From: Heliomarina baculiformis
Lineage (GTDB): Bacteria > Pseudomonadota > Alphaproteobacteria > Rhodobacterales > Rhodobacteraceae
Assembly: GCF_019966545.1 (NCBI RefSeq)
Contig: NZ_JAIMIC010000002.1
Location: forward strand, 434,001 to 498,000
DNA: 64,000 nt
Direction: 5' to 3'
The notes under the pieces are model-generated. The model was not told where the DNA came from and searched no databases. It worked only from the letters and a program-made list of their open reading frames with translations. A program made the position numbers and the translations under genes. Shown here in pieces: positions 42,371 through 52,314 of the stretch. The number at the start of each line of letters is the position of its first letter. The first letter of the stretch is position 1.

Positions 42371-43672
42371 TCAGTCGTTCAGCTTGTCCAGCCGTGCCCG
42401 CACCGACAAGCCATGTGCCTGCAGGCTTTCGGAAATCGCGAGCCGTTCGGCAGAAGGTCCAATTGCCCGCAGAGCGGCCGGGGTCATCTGGGCGATGGTT
42501 GTCCGTTTCAGGAAATCCATCACGGAAAGGCCCGAGGAGAAACGCGCGGACCTTGCCGTAGGCAGGACATGGTTGGGGCCGCCGACGTAATCTCCGATCG
42601 CTTCGGGTGTCCATTGGCCAAGAAACAGTGCGCCCGCATGAACGGTCTTTTTCGATAAGGCTTGAGGATCTGTCACGCAGAGTTCGAGGTGTTCAGGTGC
42701 GATTCTGTTGGAAAGCGCTGCTGCCTCGTCGAGATCGCGGACGGTGATCACCGCGCCGAAATCGCGCCAGCTTGCAGAAGCAACCGAACGCCTTTCCAGT
42801 GTTTCGAGCCGTTTGTCCACGGCTGCGGCAACGGCATTTGCAAACTCCGGGGAATCGGTAATCAGAATCGATTGTGCGCTTTCGTCATGTTCGGCCTGGC
42901 TCAGCAGGTCCAGAGCGATCCAGTCCGGGTCGTTATCCATATCCGCGATCACCAGAATTTCGGAAGGTCCGGCAATCATGTCTATGCCGACTTTGCCGAA
43001 AACGCGCCGTTTTGCGGCGGCGACATAGGCGTTGCCCGGACCGGTAATCTTGTCCACCGGGGCAATGGTCTCGGTTCCATAGGCAAGGGCCGCAATCGCC
43101 TGTGCGCCTCCAATACGATAGATTTCATCCACGCCAGCCAACCGCGCGGCAAGGAGGACGAGCGGGTTCAGAACGCCACCGGGACTTGGTACCACGATCG
43201 CCAGCCGTTCGACGCCGGCGACCTTTGCCGGAATCGCGTTCATCAGGACGGAAGATGGGTACGAGGCAATGCCACCGGGGACGTAGAGACCGGCTGCCGA
43301 GACGGCAGACCAACGCCAGCCGAGCGTCGCGCCTTCGGGATCTGTCCAGCTTTCATCCGATGGCATTTGGCGCACGTGATAGGCGCGAATGCGATCCGCG
43401 GCGAGTTCCAGCGCGTCCCGTTCTTCCTCCGGGACCTCGGCAATCGCCTTATCCACGGTCTCCGCGCTGATGGCTAACGTCTCCGGCGTCAACTGGAGCC
43501 GGTCGAATTTGGCGGTCAGTTCGATCAGTGCCGCATCGCCCCGTGCGCGAATGTCGGCGATGATCTTTGCCACGACCCCGTCCACATCCGGGCTGTCTTC
43601 TCTCTTTGCAGACAGAAGCGCATCGAATTGTGCGGCAAAATCAGCAGATTTCGTATCGAGAAAGACTGGCAT
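42371..43672 (-). CDS. hisD: Histidinol dehydrogenase
   Basis: 433 residues from the ATG at 43672 (AAGGA seven bases upstream; the ATG at 43678 abuts that site). It oxidises L-histidinol to histidine with 2 NAD. Family motifs include GIASYPSSVLMNAIPAKVAG, DKITGPGNAYVAAAKR, the zinc/catalytic LSQAEHDESAQ, the Glu-His pair in APEHLEL and PNHVLPT. The other his genes are not adjacent, apart from hisC 15 kb away. Confidence 0.97.
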   Translation of the reverse strand: MPVFLDTKSADFAAQFDALLSAKREDSPDVDGVVAKIIADIRARGDAALIELTAKFDRLQLTPETLAISAETVDKAIAEVPEEERDALELAADRIRAYHVRQMPSDESWTDPEGATLGWRWSAVSAAGLYVPGGIASYPSSVLMNAIPAKVAGVERLAIVVPSPGGVLNPLVLLAARLAGVDEIYRIGGAQAIAALAYGTETIAPVDKITGPGNAYVAAAKRRVFGKVGIDMIAGPSEILVIADMDNDPDWIALDLLSQAEHDESAQSILITDSPEFANAVAAAVDKRLETLERRSVASASWRDFGAVITVRDLDEAAALSNRIAPEHLELCVTDPQALSKKTVHAGALFLGQWTPEAIGDYVGGPNHVLPTARSARFSSGLSVMDFLKRTTIAQMTPAALRAIGPSAERLAISESLQAHGLSVRARLDKLND

Positions 43673-43874
43673 GGGCATTCCTTTTTCTCGCTCATACAAG
43701 GGTCGGCAGGGTGTCTCAAGCACAAGGCGTGTTCGTAGAGCTCAGGTTTGCACTCGTCGCCGACACTTGCGGTTTAAGCATCGAGAAATCGTTCCGGCGC
43801 CATCCCTTGGAATATGCCGGTTTGCTCACGGATCCAGACCGGTGAACCTTGCCTGACCGCGCATTGACAGGGGC

Positions 43875-44354
43875 TCAATCCCCGTGGTCGGGCACCATTC
43901 CGGACGGGGCCCGATAGGGACGGGTGACATCCTTCAGGCGCACTTCCAGCGTTTCGACTTGGATCTCGATAGCGCCATCGCCTGCCAGCGTCAAAAGCAC
44001 CGATCCGCCTTCGTCCTCACCGGGCTGATAGGAAATGTTGAGCAGTGACAGAATGATATCCTTGTCAGTTCGATCAATACCCTGAGCGGAAACCTTGAGC
44101 GCGTTTTCAATGGAAAGCACGGACTGAACGCGTTCAACCGGGCGACTCCGAAGCGACGCACGCTCGCGGTCCTCCCAGCGGAACCGGTTCAGCAACAAAG
44201 CAAAGCGCCGCTCTTTGCGCCGCCAGGACATCTCGGTAACCGGAATGACAGCATCCTGAGCGAGTGCGGAGATCACCTTGAGATCCTCGGCGTCCATTGC
44301 GCCGAGGTTTAGAGGCAGTTCCCGGCCTTCTTCAAAGGTGGCATCGCTGCTCAT
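43875..44354 (-). CDS. DUF2948 family protein
   Basis: 159 residues, no membrane segment. The sequence [20 protein letters not shown] and [13 protein letters not shown] are characteristic of DUF2948, an alphaproteobacterial family of unknown function that sits between murA and hisD, exactly as here. It overlaps the murA stop by 4 bases. 202 bases without a gene separate it from hisD. Confidence 0.88.
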   Translation of the reverse strand: MSSDATFEEGRELPLNLGAMDAEDLKVISALAQDAVIPVTEMSWRRKERRFALLLNRFRWEDRERASLRSRPVERVQSVLSIENALKVSAQGIDRTDKDIILSLLNISYQPGEDEGGSVLLTLAGDGAIEIQVETLEVRLKDVTRPYRAPSGMVPDHGD

Positions 44355-45619
44355 TGGTCGGAAACGCGTTCGATATTTGCACCTACGCCCTTCAGCTTGC
44401 CGACAACATGTTCATAGCCCCTATCAAGGTGGTAAACCCGGCTGACCTTGGTGGCTCCTTCGGCGGCGAGACCGGCCAGAATCAACGAAACGCTTGCGCG
44501 CAGGTCGGTGGCCATGACTGGGGCTCCCTTGAGTTTTTTCACGCCGGTCACAGTGGCAGTGCCACCCTGCACGTCGATCTGAGCCCCCATGCGGGTGAGT
44601 TCGGGCGCGTGCATGAACCGGTTTTCAAAGATCTTTTCTTCCAGAACGCTGACGCCGTCGGCTGTACATAGCAACGCCATCATTTGCGCCTGCAGGTCCG
44701 TCGGAAAGCCCGGATAGGGTTCTGTCGCAACGTCGACTGCTTTGATGTGATCGCTGCGTCGCTTGACCATCAGCCCGTTATCCGTTTCCTGAACATCCAC
44801 GCCCGCCTCGTCGAGCTTGTCGCAGAATGCGCCGACGAGATCGCGACGTCCACCCAGCAGTTCAACCTCACCGCCGCAGATCGCGGGGGCGAGCATATAG
44901 GTGCCCAGTTCGATTCGGTCGGTAACGACAGGATGCGTCGCACCGCGCAGCTTATCGACGCCCTGAACCGTGATCGTGTCAGTTCCTTCGCCTTCGATCT
45001 GGGCGCCCATCTTGCGGAGGCAGTGAGCGAGATCGACAATTTCAGGTTCACGAGCGGCGCGTTTGATAACGGTGGTTCCTTTGGCCAGTGTCGCAGCCAT
45101 CAGGACGTTCTCCGTCGCCCCGACCGAAACAAAGGGGAATTCGACGATACCGCCCTTGAGCCCGCCGGGCGCCTTGGCGTGCACATAGCCGTCGCGCAAC
45201 TCCATTTCTGCGCCAAGCGCTTCCATGGCCCTGAGATGCAGATCGACCGGGCGGGCACCAATGGCGCAGCCGCCTGGCAATGAAACGATGGCATGGCCGT
45301 CCCGGGCAAGCATTGGTCCAAGAACCAGAATAGACGCCCGCATTTTTCGAACGATGTCGTAATCCGCAGTGTGATTCCCGATTGCATGGCTCGAGAGCGC
45401 GAGGACCTTGCCGTCCTGAAGGGACGACACCTCGGCGCCAAGCGACGTCAGCAGCGCGGTCATGGTGCGAATGTCACTCAGACGTGGCGCATTCGTCAGG
45501 GTCAGCGGCTCATCGCTTAGCAGAGTCGCTGGCATGAGGGTCAAGCAGGCATTTTTGGCACCTGCGATCGGTATCTGGCCGACAAGTGGGCCGTTACCCG
45601 TCACAAAAATTGTATCCAT
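44351..45619 (-). CDS. murA: UDP-N-acetylglucosamine 1-carboxyvinyltransferase
   Basis: 422 residues. First committed step of peptidoglycan synthesis, transferring enolpyruvate to UDP-GlcNAc. Lys22-Asn23 in GAKNACL and the fosfomycin-target Cys118 in [12 protein letters not shown] are intact, so the enzyme should be fosfomycin-sensitive in principle. The GAGG of its ribosome site overlaps the stop of the 56-residue gene upstream. Confidence 0.97.
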   Translation of the reverse strand: MDTIFVTGNGPLVGQIPIAGAKNACLTLMPATLLSDEPLTLTNAPRLSDIRTMTALLTSLGAEVSSLQDGKVLALSSHAIGNHTADYDIVRKMRASILVLGPMLARDGHAIVSLPGGCAIGARPVDLHLRAMEALGAEMELRDGYVHAKAPGGLKGGIVEFPFVSVGATENVLMAATLAKGTTVIKRAAREPEIVDLAHCLRKMGAQIEGEGTDTITVQGVDKLRGATHPVVTDRIELGTYMLAPAICGGEVELLGGRRDLVGAFCDKLDEAGVDVQETDNGLMVKRRSDHIKAVDVATEPYPGFPTDLQAQMMALLCTADGVSVLEEKIFENRFMHAPELTRMGAQIDVQGGTATVTGVKKLKGAPVMATDLRASVSLILAGLAAEGATKVSRVYHLDRGYEHVVGKLKGVGANIERVSDQ

Positions 45620-45624
45620 CCGCC

Positions 45625-45795
45625 TCAATCCTTCTCTGTTACGCCCGGTTCGCCATTTCCCTCGTCCCGTGACTGCGTTCTTGCCTTGGCCTGTTCCTTG
45701 CGTCGAGCCAAGTTTGCCTTCAGTGCAGCCTTAAGGCGATCTTCGCGGGATGATGCCGCGTTCCGGTCGGAAGAGGGGGGTGATTTTCTTGCCAT
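45625..45795 (-). CDS. Small basic protein upstream of murA (56 residues)
   Basis: Read directly: [20 protein letters not shown], then a Lys/Ala/Arg-rich helix ([18 protein letters not shown]) and an acidic tail ending VTEKD. AGAAGG sits six bases before the ATG, and the stop TGA is five bases before the murA ATG, so translation is coupled. No known domain, no membrane segment. Ribosome-site quality, codon use and operon position support it as a real gene. Confidence 0.7.
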   Translation of the reverse strand: MARKSPPSSDRNAASSREDRLKAALKANLARRKEQAKARTQSRDEGNGEPGVTEKD

Positions 45796-45879
45796 GAACC
45801 TTCTCTATCCCAGCAATAAAAAAGCGTCCAGATTGCCCTTGCACCACGCGCGGTTTGCGTCTAATCAGCCGCCCACGGC

Positions 45880-45954
<75 letters not shown>

Positions 45955-46152
45955 TTTTTCCAAATTTTTAGCGAATATGAAGCTCCGGTCGCCTTGCACT
46001 ATGTGGCGGCGTTCTTGCGTTGGCCTGAACAACGATTGAAATGTACGCATGCGCCCGTTTGCCTCGCTATCCGAATGGCCTTGGTGATGCTCTAAGATGT
46101 TAAACTTAGCTTTGGCTCTATCACACAGAGTGATCTTTGGGCAGGCCTTACT

Positions 46153-46163
46153 GGGGGGGGGGG
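46153..46163. repeat. Homopolymeric G11 tract
   Basis: Eleven consecutive G residues in otherwise mixed sequence. Such tracts vary in length by slippage and are also prone to sequencing error. It is not inside a recognised gene. Confidence 0.8.
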
Positions 46164-46321
46164 CAACATCTGCTTCCATTCGCACCGCATCGCGCGCAAA
46201 AATTTGAAAGCAGACATATAGCTTGGATATAGCTTTCGTTCGGCGCGCCAAATACTAATGGAAAAGTTGCGCAGATAGCGGACGTTGCACCCAGCAACGC
46301 GGCGCCTAGCCTAAAAGTCGT

Positions 46322-46379
46322 AACCCGGCCCAGAGCATGCGTAACTGGGCTGACCTGAACTGAGGTCGACCTCCGGGTT
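46322..46379. ncRNA. Candidate structured RNA element, three-way junction
   Basis: An outer 7-pair stem (AACCCGG/CCGGGTT) closes two adjacent hairpins, CCCAG-N11-CTGGG (extendable by a G-C pair) and GACCT-gaactg-AGGTC. The nested arrangement is more than expected by chance in this length. Strand and boundaries are unknown; compensatory changes in relatives would be the deciding evidence. Confidence 0.35.
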
Positions 46380-46557
46380 GGATAACAGAACATCTGAGCG
46401 CGAGCCGTCTTGCAAGGGCTGGAAGCAGAAGTTGAACAGGCTGGTGTCTGGGAAACTAGAGACACCTAAGATGGCATGCGTACAGAACTCCGCACATTTA
46501 GAATCCAACCGATCGCCAACGTCTCTGGATTTCTGGTGTTTTAAAATTAAAGAAAAA

Positions 46558-46631
46558 TGGAGGCGAGTACCGGAATCGAACCGGTGTACACGGATTTGCA
46601 ATCCGCTGCGTCACCACTCCGCCAACTCGCC
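46558..46631 (-). tRNA. tRNA-Cys (GCA)
   Basis: 74 bases including CCA. Acceptor GGCGAGT/ACTCGCC with discriminator T (U), as in all bacterial tRNA-Cys. Anticodon arm CGGAT-TGCAAAT-CCG region gives GCA, T arm CCGG-TTCGATT-CCGG. A T-rich run follows the 3' end on this strand. Confidence 0.95.
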
Positions 46632-47111
46632 AAGGCCCTTAGAACAAGGGACTTTGTGGTGTGGTGCCTGATATCGTCTTATTTTGGTCGGCACAAGCCG
46701 AAAGATTTCCGGCTTGTTGATTTCGATGCATCGTGCATTCAGAAACACCTGCGGCATATCAAAACACAAACGGCCTTACTCTGTTGAAAACGACTGCTTC
46801 AGGCCTCGTTGCCAAATCTTGTGTCCGCGTGAGAGGATCTGAGAAGGCCTGCGCAAAACGCGCCATTTCATCAAAAGACAGGGTGCCTGGTTTAGCAACG
46901 CTTGAAACAGGTTTCGGACTTGGACGATCGGACCATTGGCCTTCTGAAGCAGTATGCACTGCTTCCTCGCTTAACCACTCGGCCGTTCATGGTATGGAAA
47001 TCCGGGGTGTGTACTCCAAGCCTCGGATGACGCCTTTTACTCAAGCAGACCGTTGCCGAAAGGGGGGGGATGTGGCAATACCGGCCCAAGGCCACAAACG
47101 TGAGTTCCGAG
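46632..47111. other. Intergenic stretch upstream of the methyltransferase gene
   Basis: 480 bases. A short minus-strand frame (46759-46959, GTG start) has plausible composition but no good ribosome site or recognisable family. A G8 run (47062-47069) precedes the methyltransferase frame. Otherwise I see nothing definite; it should contain the promoter of the pcm-tolC unit. Confidence 0.35.
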
Positions 47112-47765
47112 ATGACAGATTTTTCCGCCCGCCGCAGGATCATGGTCGACACGCAGGTCCGTCCTTCGGATGTCACCAAGTTCCCGATCATAGAAGCCAT
47201 GCTGGCCGTTCCCCGGGAGCAGTTCGTACCCGATGCGTTGCGTGAAGCGGCTTATGCGGGCGATAACATCGAACTCGGCGACGGGCGCGTCGTTCTCGAG
47301 GCGCGTACACTCGCAAAAATGCTGGATGCATTGGACGTGCGCGGCGACGAGCTTGTGCTCGATGTCGGTTGCGCCCTTGGCTATTCTTCTGCGGTCATCG
47401 CGCGTATGGCCCAGGCTGTTGTGGCGTTGGAAGAAGACGAAGAAATGGCCAGCGAAGCACAGGATCAACTGGTCAACGTCGGAGCGGACAACGTGGTGCT
47501 GCAGGTAGGCACGCTCGCCGAAGGTGCTGCGGAACATGGCCCCTATGATGCGATCATCGTGCAGGGCGGCGTCGGTGAATTGCCGGTCGCGCTCACGGAT
47601 CAACTCAAGGAAGGCGGGCGTATCATCTGTCTTTTCATGGACGAAGCACTGGGCGCGGTCCGCATTGGTTACAAAACGAGCGCTGGCATGTCTTGGCGGT
47701 TTGAGTTCAACGCTGGGGCACCGGTGCTTCCGGGATTTCAGAAACAAAGGGCATTTGCATTGTAG
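47112..47765 (+). CDS. pcm: Protein-L-isoaspartate O-methyltransferase family protein
   Basis: 217 residues from MTDFSARRRIMVDTQVRPSD, the usual family beginning; an ATG 14 codons earlier (47070) directly after the G8 run is possible. The SAM-binding motif is LVLDVGCALGYSSAVIARM. Canonical Pcm repairs isoaspartyl residues. This alphaproteobacterial version is a divergent branch typically placed just upstream of tolC, so its true substrate may differ. The gap to tolC is 81 bases. Confidence 0.85.
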   Translation: MTDFSARRRIMVDTQVRPSDVTKFPIIEAMLAVPREQFVPDALREAAYAGDNIELGDGRVVLEARTLAKMLDALDVRGDELVLDVGCALGYSSAVIARMAQAVVALEEDEEMASEAQDQLVNVGADNVVLQVGTLAEGAAEHGPYDAIIVQGGVGELPVALTDQLKEGGRIICLFMDEALGAVRIGYKTSAGMSWRFEFNAGAPVLPGFQKQRAFAL

Positions 47766-47846
47766 TCCCCGTCTTTACGCGAAAACCGGCGCAGTAAATG
47801 ACGTCGGAGCGGGCGAGGGACCAACATAAAAAGAGGCAGGTGAGAA

Positions 47847-49274
47847 ATGAGGCTCTCAATGAAACGCAACTTTCTTAAGAAAAGCATTGCGCGCGGTCTC
47901 TCCGTTGCCAGTGTCATCGTGGCAACTTCCGTCGGCGCTCAGGCTGATAACCTGGCAGACGCGCTGGTCGGTGCCTACAACACAAGCGGTTTGCTTGAAC
48001 AGAACCGAGCGCTGCTGCGCGCGGCCGATGAAGACGTCGCTCTGGCGACGGCGACGCTTCGTCCGGTCCTGAACTTTATCATGTCGGCTCAGCGCAATGA
48101 CACGAACAGCGGTAGCAATATCGTGCCGCGCACTTTCAGCCGCCGCGATACGTTGACCGCGCAGATCTCGGCAACTTGGCTGCTCTATGACAGTGGCGGC
48201 CGACAGATGTCACGTGCGGCTGCCAAGGAAACGGTTCTGGCCACTCGGCAGCAATTGCTTTCCGTTGAACAGTCCGTGCTTTTGCGTGCTGTTAGCGCTT
48301 ACGTGAACATCCTCTTGCAGGCGGAGAACGTCGAGCTTCGTCAGAACAACCTGCGCCTGCTGCAAGAGGAATTGCGGGCCGCTCAGGACCGTTTTGATGT
48401 TGGTGAAGTGACGCGGACCGACGTGGCGCTTGCAGAGTCGCAGGTCGCAGCCGCTCGCAGCAACCTTTCGACGGCACAAGGCGGGCTGGTCAGTGCCCGG
48501 GCTGAATACCTGAGCGCAGTCGGCTCCGAGCCTGGCACTCTTGCCGGCCAGCCGCGCATGCCGCCTCTTCCTGCCTCGATTGAACAGGCTCAGGCCGTGG
48601 CCATGCGGACGCACCCGGACATTCTCGCGGCTCAGCATCAGGTTGCCGCAGCCGAGCTTGCCATCAAGGCTGCACAATCGGATATGGGTCCGAGCGTTAA
48701 CGCCGGTGCCGACTTTAGCTACACCGACGATCTTGGATCCGGCGCCTATAGTGAGGATACGAGCCTTTCCCTGACGCTCAACCAGCCGATCTATCGCGGT
48801 GGGGCGCTGCTCGCGAGCGTGCGTCGCGCGATGGCGACTCGCGATGCGTCGCGGGGCAACCTTCTGAACGTCCAGCGTCAGGTTCTTCTGGCCGTGAACG
48901 ATGCCTTTGTCCGTCTCCGTGTGGCTCGGGCAAGCCTGTCTGCAACTGCGGAACAGGTTCGTGCAGCTCAGGTGGCCTTTGACGGCATCCGCGAGGAAGC
49001 AACGCTCGGCGCGCGGACGACACTCGATGTTCTGTCGGCAGAACAGGAACTGCTTGATGCGGCAACTGCGCGGATATCCGCGCGCTCCGAAGAATCGGTG
49101 GCCGCTTATCAGCTCCTTGCCGCGCAGGGGCTTCTGACGGCCGAACGTATGCAGCTTGGCGTGCAGATTTATGATCCGACGCTGTATTACAACCTCGCCA
49201 AGGATGCGCCTTCCACGCTGAGCAAACAGTCGAAAGATCTCGATCGCGTTCTCAAAGCGCTGGGGCGCAATTAA
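47847..49274 (+). CDS. tolC: TolC family outer membrane efflux protein
   Basis: 475 residues with AGGCAGGTGAG before the ATG. A signal peptide ends near VGAQA. The two internally repeated halves carry long heptad-rich helices (VELRQNNLRLLQEELRAAQD and the matching DAATARISARSEESVAAYQL) that build the periplasmic tunnel. This is the outer-membrane duct for type I secretion and RND-type efflux. No cognate inner-membrane pump genes are adjacent, as expected for a shared TolC. Confidence 0.93.
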   Translation: MRLSMKRNFLKKSIARGLSVASVIVATSVGAQADNLADALVGAYNTSGLLEQNRALLRAADEDVALATATLRPVLNFIMSAQRNDTNSGSNIVPRTFSRRDTLTAQISATWLLYDSGGRQMSRAAAKETVLATRQQLLSVEQSVLLRAVSAYVNILLQAENVELRQNNLRLLQEELRAAQDRFDVGEVTRTDVALAESQVAAARSNLSTAQGGLVSARAEYLSAVGSEPGTLAGQPRMPPLPASIEQAQAVAMRTHPDILAAQHQVAAAELAIKAAQSDMGPSVNAGADFSYTDDLGSGAYSEDTSLSLTLNQPIYRGGALLASVRRAMATRDASRGNLLNVQRQVLLAVNDAFVRLRVARASLSATAEQVRAAQVAFDGIREEATLGARTTLDVLSAEQELLDAATARISARSEESVAAYQLLAAQGLLTAERMQLGVQIYDPTLYYNLAKDAPSTLSKQSKDLDRVLKALGRN

Positions 49275-49342
49275 GCAGCGTTGCTTCTGGTTGTCTGAGG
49301 CGACGGCTAGAGCTACACTCATACCGAGGCAGGAGATAAAAA

Positions 49343-50212
49343 ATGTCTGAACCGGTAGCGAATGCAGAGATCGAGGATGTTCTGTCCTCAATTCGACGAT
49401 TGGTCACGGATGAAGGGCGCGGACAAAGGTCTGGCGATGCACAGGCGAAAAAAAAACCGGCAAGCAAGCTGGTTCTGACACCTGCGCTGCGCGTTCCCGC
49501 GTCACAGCTCTCCGGTGAGAAGGCGGAGGAGCGCACCGGGGAACCGCTTAAGCATGTTGCAGATATAGAAGAAGCCGGATCGCCTGAAAATCGCACCAAG
49601 GCAAGGGTTGATCCGTTTTCGAATCCGCCCTGGTCAAATCCGGAAAACACATTGCACAACGCGGCGGGAGGGTTGGCTGCGAATGCCGAACAGCCCGCTG
49701 ACGGAGAGCATGCGAACAAGCCTTCCCCTCACCCGGAAATCAGTCCTTTAGCGACTTCGCCAGAGCCCGCGAAAAGTGAGCGCGTGGCGCGTGCCGCAAG
49801 CCTCAGTGCAAAGATCCAAGCCTTGGAATCTGCGATTGCACAGACGCAAGATCAATGGGAGCCGGACGGCTCGCAAGGAGACGATTACGCGGGAGTTCCG
49901 ACACGCTCGATGAAGTGGTGCGACGCCAATGAACAGGCGACTAGCAGGGAAGCGGCGATGGCGAATGAACCTGTAAAAGAGCAAGTCATTGCTACGCCTC
50001 CTCAGGCAGCGGGCCATGAGCAACTGGAAAACGACGTCGCCGACATGTTTTCTGACGAAGGCTTCATCGACGAAGAAGCACTGCGGGACCTGGTTGCCGA
50101 CATCGTTCGCAAGGAACTGCAAGGGCCTTTGGGCGAACGGATTACACGCAACGTGCGCAAACTTGTGCGTCGTGAAATCCAGCGTGCCTTGACCACGCAG
50201 CAGTTCGACTAG
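49343..50212 (+). CDS. DUF2497/PopZ-like polar organising protein
   Basis: 289 residues. It starts [20 protein letters not shown], the hallmark N-terminal helix of the family, followed by a long disordered Pro/Glu/Ala-rich middle (about 30-225). The C-terminal helical module ([20 protein letters not shown], then [13 protein letters not shown]) resembles the PopZ oligomerisation region. In Caulobacter PopZ forms a polar matrix that anchors parS/ParB. A comparable polar scaffold role here is inferred. The gene is convergent with cobQ, and their stops overlap in CTAG. Confidence 0.8.
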   Translation: MSEPVANAEIEDVLSSIRRLVTDEGRGQRSGDAQAKKKPASKLVLTPALRVPASQLSGEKAEERTGEPLKHVADIEEAGSPENRTKARVDPFSNPPWSNPENTLHNAAGGLAANAEQPADGEHANKPSPHPEISPLATSPEPAKSERVARAASLSAKIQALESAIAQTQDQWEPDGSQGDDYAGVPTRSMKWCDANEQATSREAAMANEPVKEQVIATPPQAAGHEQLENDVADMFSDEGFIDEEALRDLVADIVRKELQGPLGERITRNVRKLVRREIQRALTTQQFD

Positions 50213-51663
50213 AACCTCGGCTCGCTCGCCAGGGCGAGCATCGCGTCGATATCCAGATATCTTTCGAGGTGATCGGCCAGCGCGTCCAGCGTTGCCTCTA
50301 CTTCGGACTCGTATTGCGCGACCGAACGGTGCCCAAGGCGGTTCAGAAAGCTTTTCCGGAATGCATCGGAACTGAAAATACCGTGCATGTAGCAACCCAT
50401 GACGCGTCCGTCTTTGGATGCTGCGCCCTCCGGCTGGCCGTCGATCTCGAGCCATGCACGGGTGCAGTCTGGCCCTTCTGTGCGTCCCATGTGGATTTCG
50501 TAGCCAGAAACTCTCTCCCCACCGGGGCGCGCAATGCCGCTCCGTTCTATGACCTTCTTGTCGCCGGACATTGTCGTTTCGACGTCCAATAGTCCGAGGC
50601 CGGGCGCTGCGCCGGGCAGGCCGTCGACACCGCCCGGATCCGAAATCTGGGTGCCAAGCATCTGATACCCGCCGCAGAGCCCCAGTACATGCCCGCCCCG
50701 GCGGAGGTGAGCTTTAAGGTCGATGTCCCACCCCTGTGCCCGGAAGAAAGCAAGATCGCCAAGCGTCGTCTTACTGCCGGGTATGAGGACAAGATCGGCG
50801 TCGCCGGGCAGGGGGAGCCCCGGTTGAATGATCTCGACCGACACGTCCGGCTCAGAGGCAAGCGGATCGAGGTCATCGAAATTCGCCATCCGGGGCAACT
50901 TTGGCACCACGATTTTGCAGGCACCGCCGGTGTGCGATGCGATATCCAGCATGTCTTCTGCTGGAAGCCGCCACGCATCTTCAAACCAGGGAACAATACC
51001 CATAGACGGCCAGCCTGTCAGGGAGGCGATCGCATCCCGCCCAGCGTCAAAAAGAGACAGGTCGCCGCGAAACCGGTTCACGGCGAATGCTTGAACGTGT
51101 GCCGCATCCTCGATGTCGAGAACAGCCTTCGTTCCGACAATCTGTGCGATCACGCCGCCCCGGTCTATGTCGCCGACCAGAACAACGGGAATACGGGCCG
51201 CCCGGGCGAACCCCATATTGGCGATATCGCCTTTTCTCAGGTTGATCTCCGCCGGGCTGCCTGCGCCTTCGACAAGGACAAGATCGACCTGATCAGCCAG
51301 TCGACGAAAGCTTTCAATCACTGCCGGCAACAGGCCGGTGCGGTCGCGTTTATACGCTTTTGCTTCGGTGCGGCCGACCCGCTTACCCTGCAGTACGATC
51401 TGGGCCCCGGTGTCCGTTTCAGGTTTGAGAAGCACAGGGTTCATATCCGTGTGCGGAGCCCTGCGTGACGCGCGCGCCTGAAGCGCCTGTGCGCGCCCGA
51501 TCTCGCCACCGTCAGCGGTTACAGCGGCGTTGTTGGACATGTTCTGAGGCTTGAATGGCGCGACGCTTAGCCCGCGCCTCACGCAAGCCCGGGCCAGCCC
51601 GGCCACCAGCATCGACTTCCCGACATTGCTGCCGGTGCCCTGAATCATCAACGCGCGCGCCAT
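50209..51663 (-). CDS. cobQ: Cobyric acid synthase
   Basis: 484 residues. The N-terminal dethiobiotin-synthetase-like ATP domain starts [20 protein letters not shown]. The C-terminal class I glutaminase has its Cys in [12 protein letters not shown] and His in [10 protein letters not shown]. It amidates four carboxyls of adenosylcobyrinic a,c-diamide in B12 synthesis. Other cob genes are not nearby. Confidence 0.95.
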   Translation of the reverse strand: MARALMIQGTGSNVGKSMLVAGLARACVRRGLSVAPFKPQNMSNNAAVTADGGEIGRAQALQARASRRAPHTDMNPVLLKPETDTGAQIVLQGKRVGRTEAKAYKRDRTGLLPAVIESFRRLADQVDLVLVEGAGSPAEINLRKGDIANMGFARAARIPVVLVGDIDRGGVIAQIVGTKAVLDIEDAAHVQAFAVNRFRGDLSLFDAGRDAIASLTGWPSMGIVPWFEDAWRLPAEDMLDIASHTGGACKIVVPKLPRMANFDDLDPLASEPDVSVEIIQPGLPLPGDADLVLIPGSKTTLGDLAFFRAQGWDIDLKAHLRRGGHVLGLCGGYQMLGTQISDPGGVDGLPGAAPGLGLLDVETTMSGDKKVIERSGIARPGGERVSGYEIHMGRTEGPDCTRAWLEIDGQPEGAASKDGRVMGCYMHGIFSSDAFRKSFLNRLGHRSVAQYESEVEATLDALADHLERYLDIDAMLALASEPRF

Positions 51664-51729
51664 GGTCCGGTCCTAATGATCTTCGTTTCCTGCCAGTCCT
51701 GATACAGCGATAAGGCTAAAGGCAGACAC

Positions 51730-51756
51730 AAAAAAAGCGCGCCCAACCGGCGCGCT
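51730..51756 (-). terminator. Rho-independent terminator
   Basis: Perfect 8-base stem AGCGCGCC/GGCGCGCT with a 5-base loop. On the minus strand it is followed by seven T, 22 bases after the DUF6280-like stop. The other side has CTCTTTTT, so it is nearly bidirectional. Confidence 0.85.
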
Positions 51757-51778
51757 CTTTTTGAGTCATACGTCTGGA

Positions 51779-52099
51779 TCAGGCTGCTTCTGCCTGCTCC
51801 GCTGCATGACGACGCTCGCTCTCTTCGCGCGACAGCGCAACAGAGGTACGGACGCCACGTCCAACAAAATCCATCAGACCCAGCACAACCCGCTCATTGG
51901 GGTCGATACCGGCGCAGGACAGGACTTCGCGGCCATCCCGCGAACGTGCCCAGCGAGCGATTTGTTCGGGACCATTGCCGTATTTCTTGTCATCGGCGAT
52001 TGCATCATCCAGAGCAGCCAACACGACGGCTGCGAAAAGTTTACGTGCACGATTGCCTTGCTCGTTGTTAAAGGCAGTGCCGTCAACGAAATCTTTCAT
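51779..52099 (-). CDS. DUF6280-like conserved small protein
   Basis: 106 residues with AAGGGAAACGAG before the ATG. Helical and highly charged, no membrane segment, Ala/Glu-rich tail. The start MKDFVDGTAFNNEQGNRARK is, to my memory, very conserved among roseobacters (DUF6280); function unknown. It has its own strong terminator and is divergent from efp, which suggests a separate, well-expressed gene. Confidence 0.7.
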   Translation of the reverse strand: MKDFVDGTAFNNEQGNRARKLFAAVVLAALDDAIADDKKYGNGPEQIARWARSRDGREVLSCAGIDPNERVVLGLMDFVGRGVRTSVALSREESERRHAAEQAEAA

Positions 52100-52314
52100 C
52101 TCGTTTCCCTTGTTTTTTTTGCTCTTGTTAATTTCGGCGCGAAGCCCCTTATGACGGAACAGAACCGATTCGGATACCGCAAATACTCATGCCTGCCATG
52201 CGCTGTCTGCATGGCTTTGCCTTGCGTAACGCGAGATATCGTTGTCTTGTCAGGTCCGTCCCCCCGAGATATAGGAGCGCAACTTCCATCATCAACCTGT
52301 TTGAAGGTTTTGTA

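Larger units (their letters stand above)
45955..46557. other. Structured non-coding region between two tRNA genes
   Basis: 603 bases without a convincing gene. It holds a G11 tract (46153-46163) and a cluster of stems: CGTTGC/GCAACG (46283-46299), AACCCGG/CCGGGTT (46322-46379) enclosing CCCAG/CTGGG (46329-46349) and GACCT/AGGTC (46352-46367), then GGTGTCT/AGACACC (46443-46466). Together these suggest a folded RNA, but no known class was recognised. Confidence 0.4.

Noticed and set aside
46378-46787. Plus-strand frames running over tRNA-Cys
   Set aside because: Peptides such as VPESNRCTRICNPLRHHS and STGIEPVYTDLQSAAS are the classic false readings across a tRNA-Cys gene.
46759-46959. 66-codon minus-strand frame with GTG start
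   Set aside because: The composition is protein-like, but no ribosome site or recognisable homology could be seen, so it was not called.
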